Assembly: GCF_020616515.1 (NCBI RefSeq)
Contig: NZ_CP085135.1
Coordinates: forward strand, 434,001 to 498,000
Reading direction: 5' to 3'
From: Mesorhizobium sp. PAMC28654
GTDB lineage: Bacteria > Pseudomonadota > Alphaproteobacteria > Rhizobiales > Rhizobiaceae
Length of the DNA: 64,000 bases
A program made the position numbers and the translations under genes. This document shows, one piece after another, positions 37,552-45,498 of the stretch (within the stretch, counting starts at the first letter, position 1; each line of letters starts with the position of its first letter). Under the pieces are notes generated by a model. That model was not told the origin of the DNA and made no database searches. It saw nothing but the letters and a program-made list of their open reading frames with translations.

Positions 37552-40125
37552 ATGGCCAAGGAAGCGCGCGGCGATTTCTATCCGGTACCTATCGTCGACC
37601 AGAATACGCGACCGGGAGCGGTCACCCGGCTCATCGTCTTCATCGTCGTCCTTACCGGCGCCGCGATTGTTTTCGGCCTCTTCCGCGATCGCCTGGGCGA
37701 TCCCTTCCTGCTTGGCATGCTTGGCGTCCTGGCGATGATAGGCGTTGGTTTCCTGTTCGCCACCGCGATCGGCTTCGTACAGATCACCCCGCGCTCGACG
37801 AGTGACGAACTGTCGAAGGCGTTTGTGGATTCGATGTCGCAAGGCCTTCTCGTAACCGACACCAAAGGCCGAGTGATCTACGCCAATCGTGCCTATGCCG
37901 ACATGACGGGAGCATCATCCGCAACGGATCTGAAGACGGTCGAGGGGTTGCTCTCGGATGTTCCGGAGGCCTCTGTCACTATATACAGGCTGGCGTCCGG
38001 CCTGCGTGACGGTCAGCCGGGCGACGGCGAGTTTCGGTTGGCGCAATCCATTCGGCCGGGCGCCGAGCCAGGCGCTCGCTGGTATCGGGCTCAAGCCCGC
38101 GCTTTCAGCGTTCCGGGGCAGCGGCTGCCGATGCTGGCTTGGCAGCTTGCCGACATCTCGCAGGAACGGGCCGAGCAGGAGCGCTTCTTTCTCGACCTGC
38201 AACAGGCCATCGATCATCTCGACCATGCGCCAGCCGGCTTCTTTTCCGCCGACCAGGACGGTCGGGTCACCTACATCAACGCCACGCTGGCGGAATGGCT
38301 GGGCATTGACCTCGCCAGCTTCACGCCAGGCGCGGTATCGCTTTCGGAGATCGTTGCCGGCGACGGCATGGCGCTGGTCCGTTCCGTCAAGGCCGACCCC
38401 GGCACGACACGCAATGCGGTCATCGATCTCGATCTGACGACGATGACCGGCGAGGCGCTGCCGGTGCGCTTCATGCATCGCGTTTCGGCGAGCCGCGAGG
38501 GGCTGAACGGCCCGACGCGGACGATCGTGCTCAATCGCACGCAAGGCGAGGACGCATCGGCTGACCTTCGCGCCTCGGAAGTGCGTTTCACGCGCTTCTT
38601 CAATTCGACGCCGATGGCAATTGCCGGCGTCGACCACAATGGCCGCATCCTGCGCACCAATGCGCCGTTCCTGTCACTGTTTTCCTCGGTGGTCGATCGG
38701 GACGCGGTCGATCGCCGCGTACGGCTCGACACGGTGATCCATGAGCGCGACCGGCCGGCTTTTGCCGCGGCTTTCGAAAAGGCACGGCAGCGGCAGGCTG
38801 ACATCGAGCCGATCGACACTCTACTGCCCGGCAATGACGAGCGGCATATCCGTTTCTACGTCAACGCGGTCGCTGACGGCACAGGCGGCGAGGGCGCCGA
38901 GGAATCGGCAATCGTCTATGCGGTCGAGACCACCGAGCAGAAGGCGCTCGAAGGCCAAATGGCGCAAAGCCAGAAGATGCAAGCGGTTGGCCAGCTTGCC
39001 GGCGGTATCGCGCACGACTTCAACAACGTGCTGACCGCCATCATCATGGCGTCGGACCTGTTGTTGACCAACCACCGGCCCTCCGACCCGTCCTTCCCGG
39101 ACATCATGAACATCAAGCAGAACGCCAACCGCGCGGCCTCGCTGGTGCGGCAGTTGCTGGCCTTCTCGCGCAAACAGACGCTGCGGCCGGAAGTGCTCAA
39201 CCTGACCGACGTGCTGGCCGATCTCCGGATGCTGCTGGCCCGGCTGGTTGGCAATGACATCAAGCTGAAAGTCGACCATGGCCGCGATCTGTGGCCGGTC
39301 AAGGTCGATATCGGCCAGTTCGAGCAAGTGGTGGTCAATCTGGCCGTCAACGCCCGCGACGCGATGCCGGCTGGCGGCGATCTCACCGTACGCACCCGCA
39401 ATGTAACCGCCGGGGAGTGCAAGGCCTTCTCCTACCGCGAACTCACGCCGGCCGACTATGTCGTGGTCGAGGTCGAGGATAGCGGCAGCGGTATTGCGCC
39501 CGATGTGCTCAAGAAGATTTTCGAGCCCTTCTTCACCACCAAGGAGGTCGGCAAGGGCACGGGTCTCGGCCTTTCCATGGTCTACGGCATCATCAAGCAG
39601 ACCGGCGGCTTCATCTTCTGCGATTCCGAGGTCGGCAAGGGATCGACGTTCCGCATCTTCCTGCCGCGCCACATCGCGGATGTGAAGAAAGCCGGCGAGC
39701 CTGGTGAAGTGCCGGCGGCACCGGCCAAGATCCCGGATGCGGCCAAGGATCTGTCAGGCTCGGCCACCGTGCTGCTGGTCGAGGACGAGGATGCCGTGCG
39801 CATGGGAGGCATGCGTGCGCTGACATCACGCGGCTACACCGTGCACGAGGCGTCGTCGGGCGTGGAAGCTCTGGAAGTGTTCGAAGCTCTTGGCGGCAAG
39901 GTCGACATCGTCGTGTCCGACGTGGTGATGCCGGAAATGGACGGACCGACCCTGCTCGGGGAATTGCGCAAGCGGCAGCCGGACATCAAGTTCGTCTTCG
40001 TGTCCGGCTATGCGGAAGACGCCTTCGCCAGGAACCTGCCTGCCGACGCACATTTCGGCTTCCTGCCGAAGCCGTTTTCGCTCAAGCAACTGGCAACGAT
40101 CGTCAAGGACGTTCTCGAATCATAG
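37552..40125 (+). CDS. cckA: Cell-cycle hybrid sensor histidine kinase CckA
   Basis: 857 residues. Two N-terminal membrane helices (about residues 24-42 and 52-74) precede PAS-like regions, then the HisKA domain with GGIAHDFNN (phospho-His488), a full ATPase domain ([11 protein letters not shown]-box, [18 protein letters not shown]) and a C-terminal receiver domain ([11 protein letters not shown], phospho-Asp790 in [12 protein letters not shown], Lys in LPKPFS). CckA sends phosphate through ChpT to CtrA and CpdR, controlling replication and division; it is essential in several alphaproteobacteria. The start has a GGGGG-type ribosome site. An out-of-frame ATG with a better site lies 58 bases upstream. 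Confidence 0.96.
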   Translation: MAKEARGDFYPVPIVDQNTRPGAVTRLIVFIVVLTGAAIVFGLFRDRLGDPFLLGMLGVLAMIGVGFLFATAIGFVQITPRSTSDELSKAFVDSMSQGLLVTDTKGRVIYANRAYADMTGASSATDLKTVEGLLSDVPEASVTIYRLASGLRDGQPGDGEFRLAQSIRPGAEPGARWYRAQARAFSVPGQRLPMLAWQLADISQERAEQERFFLDLQQAIDHLDHAPAGFFSADQDGRVTYINATLAEWLGIDLASFTPGAVSLSEIVAGDGMALVRSVKADPGTTRNAVIDLDLTTMTGEALPVRFMHRVSASREGLNGPTRTIVLNRTQGEDASADLRASEVRFTRFFNSTPMAIAGVDHNGRILRTNAPFLSLFSSVVDRDAVDRRVRLDTVIHERDRPAFAAAFEKARQRQADIEPIDTLLPGNDERHIRFYVNAVADGTGGEGAEESAIVYAVETTEQKALEGQMAQSQKMQAVGQLAGGIAHDFNNVLTAIIMASDLLLTNHRPSDPSFPDIMNIKQNANRAASLVRQLLAFSRKQTLRPEVLNLTDVLADLRMLLARLVGNDIKLKVDHGRDLWPVKVDIGQFEQVVVNLAVNARDAMPAGGDLTVRTRNVTAGECKAFSYRELTPADYVVVEVEDSGSGIAPDVLKKIFEPFFTTKEVGKGTGLGLSMVYGIIKQTGGFIFCDSEVGKGSTFRIFLPRHIADVKKAGEPGEVPAAPAKIPDAAKDLSGSATVLLVEDEDAVRMGGMRALTSRGYTVHEASSGVEALEVFEALGGKVDIVVSDVVMPEMDGPTLLGELRKRQPDIKFVFVSGYAEDAFARNLPADAHFGFLPKPFSLKQLATIVKDVLES

Positions 40126-40144
40126 AGCCGCCGATCAGGCGGCT
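40126..40144. terminator. Compact hairpin shared by the ends of cckA and the convergent RHH gene
   Basis: AGCCGCC (40126-40132) pairs with GGCGGCT (40138-40144) around GATCA. It begins directly after the cckA stop and overlaps the last codons of the convergent gene. There is no strong T-tract on either strand, so it is a weak candidate. Confidence 0.4.
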
Positions 40145-40437
40145 TCCCGCTTCGGCGCCATCTCGTCCATGTCCGGCCGGTGGCCGCGCAGATAGAGCGC
40201 GCAGGTGGTGCGCAGCATGGATGCGAAATTCGGGATAGCGCCGTTGATCTCGATGGCCTCGTCATAGAGTTTCGAGATGAATTTCGGTGTCGTCAGGTTC
40301 TGGTTTTCGGCGATTTCGTCGAGGAGCGCCCAGAATGTCCCCTCCAGCTGTATGCTTGTTGAATGCCCGTCGATGCGGATCGACCGGTTGATCTGTCGAT
40401 AGCCTTCGGGGTCTTGGCCCGCAAACACCCTGCACAT
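40135..40437 (-). CDS. Ribbon-helix-helix domain protein
   Basis: 100 residues from the ATG at 40437, fixed by a GGAGG ribosome site eight bases upstream. The core NRSIRIDGHSTSIQLEGTFW is the RHH strand, followed by two helices (LLDEIAENQNLTTPKFISKL), matching the RHH_4 family of alphaproteobacterial proteins. RHH proteins are usually dimeric DNA-binding regulators; targets here are unknown. Convergent with cckA, almost stop to stop. Confidence 0.88.
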   Translation of the reverse strand: MCRVFAGQDPEGYRQINRSIRIDGHSTSIQLEGTFWALLDEIAENQNLTTPKFISKLYDEAIEINGAIPNFASMLRTTCALYLRGHRPDMDEMAPKREAA

Positions 40438-40674
40438 CCGAAAACCTCCCGTCATCGATTGTTGGTCTTGGGTGGAAAGGTCGCGCGCGCCGTTGGCGTC
40501 ACACATCCTGTCCCCGTCGCCATCTTCGGGTAAAAATGCCCTTGGGGCAATCGGACTTTCGTCCTCTATCGGCCCGTAGGGCCGATCACGGTTTTGGGCG
40601 TGGTAACCGGCTGCCACCACCTTTTGCCCGTGCCGCCCATAATCGCTCCGAAGCATACAGCAACGGAGACTGAT

Positions 40675-41070
40675 TTGGCGAAGGCGATCCACAGCATGAT
40701 CCGGGTTCTCGACGAGACCCGCTCCGTAGGCTTCTACCAAAAAGCATTCGGGCTCAATGTGGCCGAAAGGCTGGATTTCGAGAGCTTTACCCTTGTCTAT
40801 CTCAGCAATGCGGCATCCGATTTCGAGGTCGAACTGACGATCAACAAGGGCCGGACAGAGCCTTATGCGCTTGGCGACGGCTACGGCCACCTTGCCGTTT
40901 CGGTCGCCGATCTAGACAGCGAAAATGACCGGCTTGGCGCGCTCGGCTTCAACCCGAAGAAGATCGTCGAGTTCAACCGCGATGGCGCATTCATCGCCCG
41001 CTTTTTCTTCATCGAGGATCCGGACGGCTACAAGATCGAGGTCTTGGAGCGTCGCGGCAGGTTCAAATAG
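40675..41070 (+). CDS. VOC/glyoxalase-family protein (lactoylglutathione lyase-like)
   Basis: 131 residues from a TTG at 40675 with GGAG eight bases before it. Two beta-alpha-beta-beta-beta modules are visible: MIRVLDETRSVGFYQKAFGL with SFTLVYLSNAASDFEVELT, and GYGHLAVSVADLDSE with FFIEDPDGYKIEVLER. The metal ligands expected for glyoxalase I (His/Glu pairs) are suggested by His in YGHLA and Glu in IEVLE. It would isomerise the methylglyoxal-glutathione adduct. Located 78 bases upstream of the Tat-subunit/GMC pair and possibly in the same operon. Confidence 0.85.
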   Translation: MAKAIHSMIRVLDETRSVGFYQKAFGLNVAERLDFESFTLVYLSNAASDFEVELTINKGRTEPYALGDGYGHLAVSVADLDSENDRLGALGFNPKKIVEFNRDGAFIARFFFIEDPDGYKIEVLERRGRFK

Positions 41071-41148
41071 GAGACGCGGAAGCCGCGCCGGCGGGCGCGG
41101 TGCCAGCAACGGCACCTTCGGGTGCGCATAGCAAGCAGGGAGGAAAAT

Positions 41149-41679
41149 ATGGTCACGATCTATGACAGGAAGCCTGGGCCTTCCCGTCGTGAACTTCTGA
41201 AACGCGGTGGTGTCGGCGCGCTGCTCGTCATTTCCGGCAATGCGGTCATCAGTACGGAGCATGCGTGGGGGCTCGAAACCTCGGCACTCAAGCCTGAAAC
41301 AATGGCGACGCTGATCCAGATGGCGCGCGATATCTACCCGCACGATCAGGTTCCCGACAAATATTACGCCATTGCCGTCAAGGGTCACGATGAGCAAGCG
41401 GGCAAGGATGCCGCCTACAAGACCATGATCGAAAACGGCATTGCCGACCTCGATACAAAATCCGGAGCCGGGGGCTATCGCAACCTCGGCTGGGAGGACC
41501 AGCGTGTCGCCGCGTTGAGGCAGATCGAGGCGACGCCGTTCTTCCAGGCCATTCGCGGCGGCCTCGTCGTCAGCCTCTACAACCAGAAGGAGGTTTGGCC
41601 GATCTTTGGCTACGAGGGCGAGTCCTATTCCAAGGGCGGCTATATCGCGCGCGGTTTCAGCGACATCGAGTGGCTCTGA
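41149..41679 (+). CDS. Tat-exported small subunit (gluconate 2-dehydrogenase subunit 3 family)
   Basis: 176 residues from the ATG at 41149, preceded by GGAGG. The N terminus carries a twin-arginine signal SRRELLKRGG followed by a hydrophobic stretch (GALLVISGNAVIS). The body (MARDIYPHDQVPDKYYA...) is the family of small gamma subunits of membrane FAD dehydrogenases. In related systems this subunit carries the only Tat signal and takes the flavoprotein across the membrane with it. It lies 48 bases upstream of the GMC flavoprotein, which has no signal of its own. Confidence 0.87.
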   Translation: MVTIYDRKPGPSRRELLKRGGVGALLVISGNAVISTEHAWGLETSALKPETMATLIQMARDIYPHDQVPDKYYAIAVKGHDEQAGKDAAYKTMIENGIADLDTKSGAGGYRNLGWEDQRVAALRQIEATPFFQAIRGGLVVSLYNQKEVWPIFGYEGESYSKGGYIARGFSDIEWL

Positions 41680-41727
41680 GCCCCGTCGTCTCGGCAGCGC
41701 AAAAACAGGACATCATGGGAGGAAACC

Positions 41728-43296
41728 ATGGCAGCACCATTTGATCTCAAGAACGATGGCGTGATCGTCATCATCGGCTCGGGCGCCGGCGGCGGCACGC
41801 TTGGCAATGAACTCGCCCAGAAGGGCATCGACGTCGTCATCCTGGAGGCGGGCGCCCGCCACGAGTTCGAGGATTTCATCAATGACGAATGGGACTCGTT
41901 CACCCAACTCGCCTGGAAGGACAAGCGCACCACCTCCGGCGACTGGCGGGTGGCGAAGGATTTTCCCAATCTGCCCGCCTGGATCGTCAAATCGGTGGGC
42001 GGCTCGACCACGCATTGGGCAGGCGCGTCGCTGCGCATCCAGGAGCATGAATTCAAGGCGCTTTCCAATTATGGCAAGGTTGAGGGCGCAAACCTTCTGG
42101 ATTGGCCGATCACGCTTGCGGATCTCGAGCCCTACTATGCCAAGGCCGAGGACAAGATGGGCGTTACCCGCACCAATAACATTCCTGGTCTGCCCGGCAA
42201 CAACAATTTCAAGGTGATGAAGGCCGGCGCCGACAAGCTCGGCTACAAGGAATGCCACACCGGCCGGATGGCAATCAATTCCGAGCCACGCGACGACCGC
42301 AATTCCTGCCAGCAGACCGGCTTCTGCTTCCAGGGCTGCAAATGGGGCGCCAAATGGTCGACGCTCTACACCGAGATCCCCAAGGGCGAGGCCACCGGCC
42401 ATCTCGAGGTCCGGCCGAACGCCATGGCGATCAAGATCAATCATGACGACAGCGGCAAGGTGACCGGCGTCGTCTACGCCGACAAGGACGGCAAGCTGCA
42501 GGAGCAGAAGGCGCGCATCGTGGCGGTCGCCGGAAACTCCATCGAAAGCCCGCGTCTGCTGCTCAACTCGGCGTCGGCCAAGTTCCCCGATGGGCTTGCC
42601 AACTCGTCGGGGCAGGTCGGCAAGAACTACATGCGCCACACCACCGGCTCGGTCTACGCCATCTTCGACAAGCCGGTGCACATGTATCGCGGCACGACCA
42701 TGGCCGGCATCATCCGCGACGAGGCGCGCCACGATCCCTCACGCGGCTTCGTCGGCGGCTACGAGTTCGAGACACTGTCGCTCGGCCTGCCGTTCATGGC
42801 GGCATTCCTCGATCCGGGCGCCTGGGGCCGATCCTTCACCACGGCACTCGATCATTACGATCACATGGCCGGCCTGTGGATCGTCGGCGAGGACATGCCG
42901 CGCGCGGAAAATCGCATCACGCTGCATTCCGACATGAAGGAACACGGCATGCCGATCGCCGACGTGCATTTCGATGATCATCCCAACGATACGGCGATGC
43001 GCAACCACGCTTACAAGCAGGGTTCGGCACTTTACGCGGCGGTCGGCGCGACGCGCACCTTCCCGACGCCGCCCTATCCATCGACCCACAATCTCGGCAC
43101 CAACCGGATGAGCGAGAAAGCCGAAGACGGCGTCGTCGACAAGCATGGCCAGGCGCACGACATCAAGAATCTGTTCGTGTCGGATGGCAGCCAGTTCACC
43201 ACGGGCGCTGCTGAAAACCCGACCCTGACAATCGTATCGCTTGCGATCCGCCAGGCCGACTATATCGCCGAACAGATGTCGGCCAAGACGATCTGA
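41728..43296 (+). CDS. GMC-family FAD-dependent sugar/alcohol dehydrogenase, large subunit
   Basis: 522 residues. The FAD motif is VIIGSGAGGGTLGNELA near the N terminus, followed by SVGGSTTHWAGASLR; the GMC C-terminal domain has THNLGTNRM and DGSQFTTGAAENPTLT. A Cys cluster, NSCQQTGFCFQGCKW, lies at the place where FAD-glucose dehydrogenase carries a 3Fe-4S cluster. It resembles the gluconate 2-dehydrogenase and fructose dehydrogenase large subunits and probably acts in the periplasm after Tat export with the upstream subunit. No multihaem cytochrome c subunit is encoded nearby, so the electron acceptor is unknown. Confidence 0.9.
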   Translation: MAAPFDLKNDGVIVIIGSGAGGGTLGNELAQKGIDVVILEAGARHEFEDFINDEWDSFTQLAWKDKRTTSGDWRVAKDFPNLPAWIVKSVGGSTTHWAGASLRIQEHEFKALSNYGKVEGANLLDWPITLADLEPYYAKAEDKMGVTRTNNIPGLPGNNNFKVMKAGADKLGYKECHTGRMAINSEPRDDRNSCQQTGFCFQGCKWGAKWSTLYTEIPKGEATGHLEVRPNAMAIKINHDDSGKVTGVVYADKDGKLQEQKARIVAVAGNSIESPRLLLNSASAKFPDGLANSSGQVGKNYMRHTTGSVYAIFDKPVHMYRGTTMAGIIRDEARHDPSRGFVGGYEFETLSLGLPFMAAFLDPGAWGRSFTTALDHYDHMAGLWIVGEDMPRAENRITLHSDMKEHGMPIADVHFDDHPNDTAMRNHAYKQGSALYAAVGATRTFPTPPYPSTHNLGTNRMSEKAEDGVVDKHGQAHDIKNLFVSDGSQFTTGAAENPTLTIVSLAIRQADYIAEQMSAKTI

Positions 43297-43319
43297 AGCA
43301 GACCTCCCACTGACTGTCG

Positions 43320-43345
43320 GCGCGGAACCCCCACGGTTTCCGCGC
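43320..43345 (+). terminator. Possible terminator after the GMC dehydrogenase
   Basis: 8-bp stem GCGCGGAA/TTCCGCGC (43320-43327 with 43338-43345), loop of 10. Only a weak T-rich stretch (GTCCTTTG) follows. Confidence 0.45.
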
Positions 43346-43362
43346 TGTCCTTTGCCTGTGCC

Positions 43363-43758
43363 TCAGCGCTTCGTGCAGGTTGAAGCGGTAAAGGCGCCGT
43401 CGGGCTGCTTCATGATGATGTCGAAGGATGGGGCGCTCGTGCCGTCCAGAGTCGCCTGCGTGAGCGATAGCGAGTTGCCGCCAGTCGTGTAGCCGCCGAG
43501 TGGCCCCAGCCAGTTGATCACGCCGTTTGCGTCCATCTGGTAGTTGTAGCCTTGCTGGGGAGGGCCGAACGTCACCGGCCCGCTGTAGACGCTGCCCTTG
43601 ATGGTGATGTCACCGAGGTTCAGGAACATACCCAGAAGATAGACCTCGCAATGATAGACGCCGTCCGGCAGCTTGCCTTCCGTGAAGTCGGCTCGTGCGC
43701 CGGTGGTCGTCGCGATCAGAAACAGTATGCCGAGAATGCGTGAAATGCTGGATGCCAT
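43363..43758 (-). CDS. Small secreted protein of unknown function
   Basis: 131 residues with an N-terminal signal peptide (ILGILFLIATTTGARA). The mature part is beta-rich with GKLPDGVYHCEVY and a Cys near each end, which could form a disulfide. I do not recognise a named family. It is convergent with the GMC gene and its start faces the urtA promoter region. Confidence 0.7.
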   Translation of the reverse strand: MASSISRILGILFLIATTTGARADFTEGKLPDGVYHCEVYLLGMFLNLGDITIKGSVYSGPVTFGPPQQGYNYQMDANGVINWLGPLGGYTTGGNSLSLTQATLDGTSAPSFDIIMKQPDGAFTASTCTKR

Positions 43759-43851
43759 GACGTCGCTCGCTTGAGGCCTGAGCTTGCCCTATTTCCTCGT
43801 GGCGCCGCAACGATTGATGTCGGCGATCCGGCATCATCTACCTGCGCGGGT

Positions 43852-43893
43852 CAAAATTTAGGCAACTTGTCAATCAGGGCCAAAATTAGGCAA
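43852..43893. repeat. Direct repeat in the urtA upstream region
   Basis: CAAAATTTAGGCAA (43852-43865) and CAAAATTAGGCAA (43881-43893) start 29 bases apart, close to three helical turns, in an AT-rich stretch that stands out from its surroundings. The 323-base gap 43759-44081 also holds the sigma-54-type promoter listed next; I see no gene in it. Confidence 0.55.
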
Positions 43894-44021
43894 TTCCATT
43901 GTGCGTTGCGTAAAATTATCTCAATCAAATTCCGGCCCGCACGTTTCATATGATCTGGCTAATATAAATAACATACTGATAACATTTGTGTATTCTTGAA
44001 ATTTTGAAATCACTCCGTCGG

Positions 44022-44038
44022 TTGGCATGGTGGTTGCA
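44022..44038 (+). promoter_or_regulatory. Sigma-54 (RpoN) type promoter of the urt operon
   Basis: TTGGCATGGTGGTTGCA matches the -24/-12 consensus TGGCAC-N5-TTGC with one mismatch, and GG (44024-44025) and GC (44036-44037) are exactly 10 bases apart. Transcription would begin near 44049, leaving a leader of about 33 bases with GGGAG nine bases before the urtA ATG. Urea uptake operons are commonly under NtrC/RpoN control; no clear NtrC site was found upstream. Confidence 0.75.
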
Positions 44039-44081
44039 TAGTTTGTTGCGGTGCAAACAACCAGCTTGGGAGTGTACGAAT

Positions 44082-45392
44082 ATGAGGGGCAGCTTTTCGG
44101 CAATAACAAAAATCTTCTCGGCAAGCGTGGTCGCGGCAGGGCTTTTAATGTCCGTGCCGGCAAAGGCGGCTGACGACACGATCAAGGTCGGTATCCTCCA
44201 TTCCCTGTCGGGAACCATGGCGATTTCCGAAACGACGCTGAAGGACGCCATGCTGATGCTCATCGACGAGCAGAATGCAAAGGGCGGCCTGCTCGGCAAA
44301 AAGCTCGAAGCGGTCGTTGTCGATCCCGCATCGAACTGGCCGCTGTTCGCCGAAAAGGCGCGCGAACTGATCTCCAAGGACAAGGTCGCGGCGGTGTTCG
44401 GCTGCTGGACCTCGGTGTCGCGCAAATCCGTGCTGCCGGTGTTCAGCGAACTCGACAACATCCTGTTCTATCCCGTCCAGTATGAGGGCGAGGAGAGCGA
44501 GCGTAACGTATTCTACACGGGTGCGGCGCCCAACCAGCAAGCCATTCCCGCTGTCGATTACCTGATGAGCGCCGATGGCGGCTCCGTGAAGCGCTGGGTG
44601 CTCGAAGGCACCGACTACGTCTATCCGCGCACCACCAACAAGATCCTCGAGGCCTATCTGAAGGCCAAGGGCGTTCCCGCCGAGGACATCATGGTCAACT
44701 ACACGCCGTTCGGCTTCTCCGACTGGCAGACCGAGGTTTCGGCGATCAAGAAGTTCGGCTCGGCCGGCAAGAAGACGGCCGTCGTGTCGACCGTCAATGG
44801 CGACGCCAACGTTCCATTCTACAAGGAACTCGGTAACCAGGGCATCAAGGCCGAGGATATCCCGGTCATGGCCTTCTCGGTCGGTGAGGAAGAGCTTGCC
44901 GGCCTCGACACCGCGCCGCTGGTCGGTCATCTCGCCGCCTGGAATTATTTCGAGAGCATCGATACGCCCGAAAACAAGAAGTTCATCGAGAACTGGCACA
45001 AGTTCATCAAGAACGACAAGCGCACCACCAACGACCCGATGGAAGCCCACTATATCGGCTTCAACATGTGGGTGAAGGCGGTCGAGAAGGCCGGCACCAC
45101 GGATCCCGACAAGGTCATCGACGCGATGGTCGGTGTCTCCGTGCCGAACCTGACCGGTGGCTATGCGACCATGATGCCGAACCACCACATCACCAAGCCG
45201 GTGTTCATCGGTGAAATCCAGGCTGACGGCCAGTTCCAGACCGTGTGGCAGACGGCTGGGCTGCTGGTCGGCAAGGAATGGTCGGATTACCTGCCCGATT
45301 CCAAGAACCTGATCTCCGATTGGCGCGCGCCACTGTCCTGCGGCAACTTCAATGTCGTCACCGGCAAGTGCGGCGGCAAGGGAACCAACTGA
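44082..45392 (+). CDS. urtA: Urea ABC transporter, substrate-binding protein
   Basis: 436 residues from the ATG at 44082, with GGGAG upstream. A signal peptide (IFSASVVAAGLLMSVPAKA) is followed by a Leu/Ile/Val-type periplasmic binding fold; IKVGILHSLSGTMAISE, VFGCWTSVSRKSVLP, LFYPVQYEGEE and VYPRTTNKIL are typical of UrtA rather than amide or branched amino-acid binders. It is first in urtABCDE and is followed by two hairpins. Confidence 0.95.
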   Translation: MRGSFSAITKIFSASVVAAGLLMSVPAKAADDTIKVGILHSLSGTMAISETTLKDAMLMLIDEQNAKGGLLGKKLEAVVVDPASNWPLFAEKARELISKDKVAAVFGCWTSVSRKSVLPVFSELDNILFYPVQYEGEESERNVFYTGAAPNQQAIPAVDYLMSADGGSVKRWVLEGTDYVYPRTTNKILEAYLKAKGVPAEDIMVNYTPFGFSDWQTEVSAIKKFGSAGKKTAVVSTVNGDANVPFYKELGNQGIKAEDIPVMAFSVGEEELAGLDTAPLVGHLAAWNYFESIDTPENKKFIENWHKFIKNDKRTTNDPMEAHYIGFNMWVKAVEKAGTTDPDKVIDAMVGVSVPNLTGGYATMMPNHHITKPVFIGEIQADGQFQTVWQTAGLLVGKEWSDYLPDSKNLISDWRAPLSCGNFNVVTGKCGGKGTN

Positions 45393-45412
45393 TCCTCCCG
45401 GGGGGTCTGAGC

Positions 45413-45482
45413 GGGTCGTGGGTTGCCAAATCCATGACCCAAGACCGCAAGTGTCCGGGTGGGTCACTCCGCCCGGACACTT
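45413..45482 (+). promoter_or_regulatory. Two tandem hairpins between urtA and urtB
   Basis: The first has a 9-bp stem (45413-45421 with 45432-45440, one G-U pair). The second has a perfect 11-bp stem (45449-45459 with 45472-45482, sequence AAGTGTCCGGG and its complement). No T-tract follows, so they are more likely to stabilise the urtA message, or partly attenuate transcription, than to end it. This is the usual way an excess of binding protein over permease is obtained. Confidence 0.7.
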
Positions 45483-45498
45483 CAACTCTCCAACGGTG

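Noticed and set aside
37494..37805. 103-codon frame overlapping the cckA start as a gene
   Set aside because: The product is an Arg-rich shadow of cckA; only its ribosome site is interesting, and this is reported as a finding instead.
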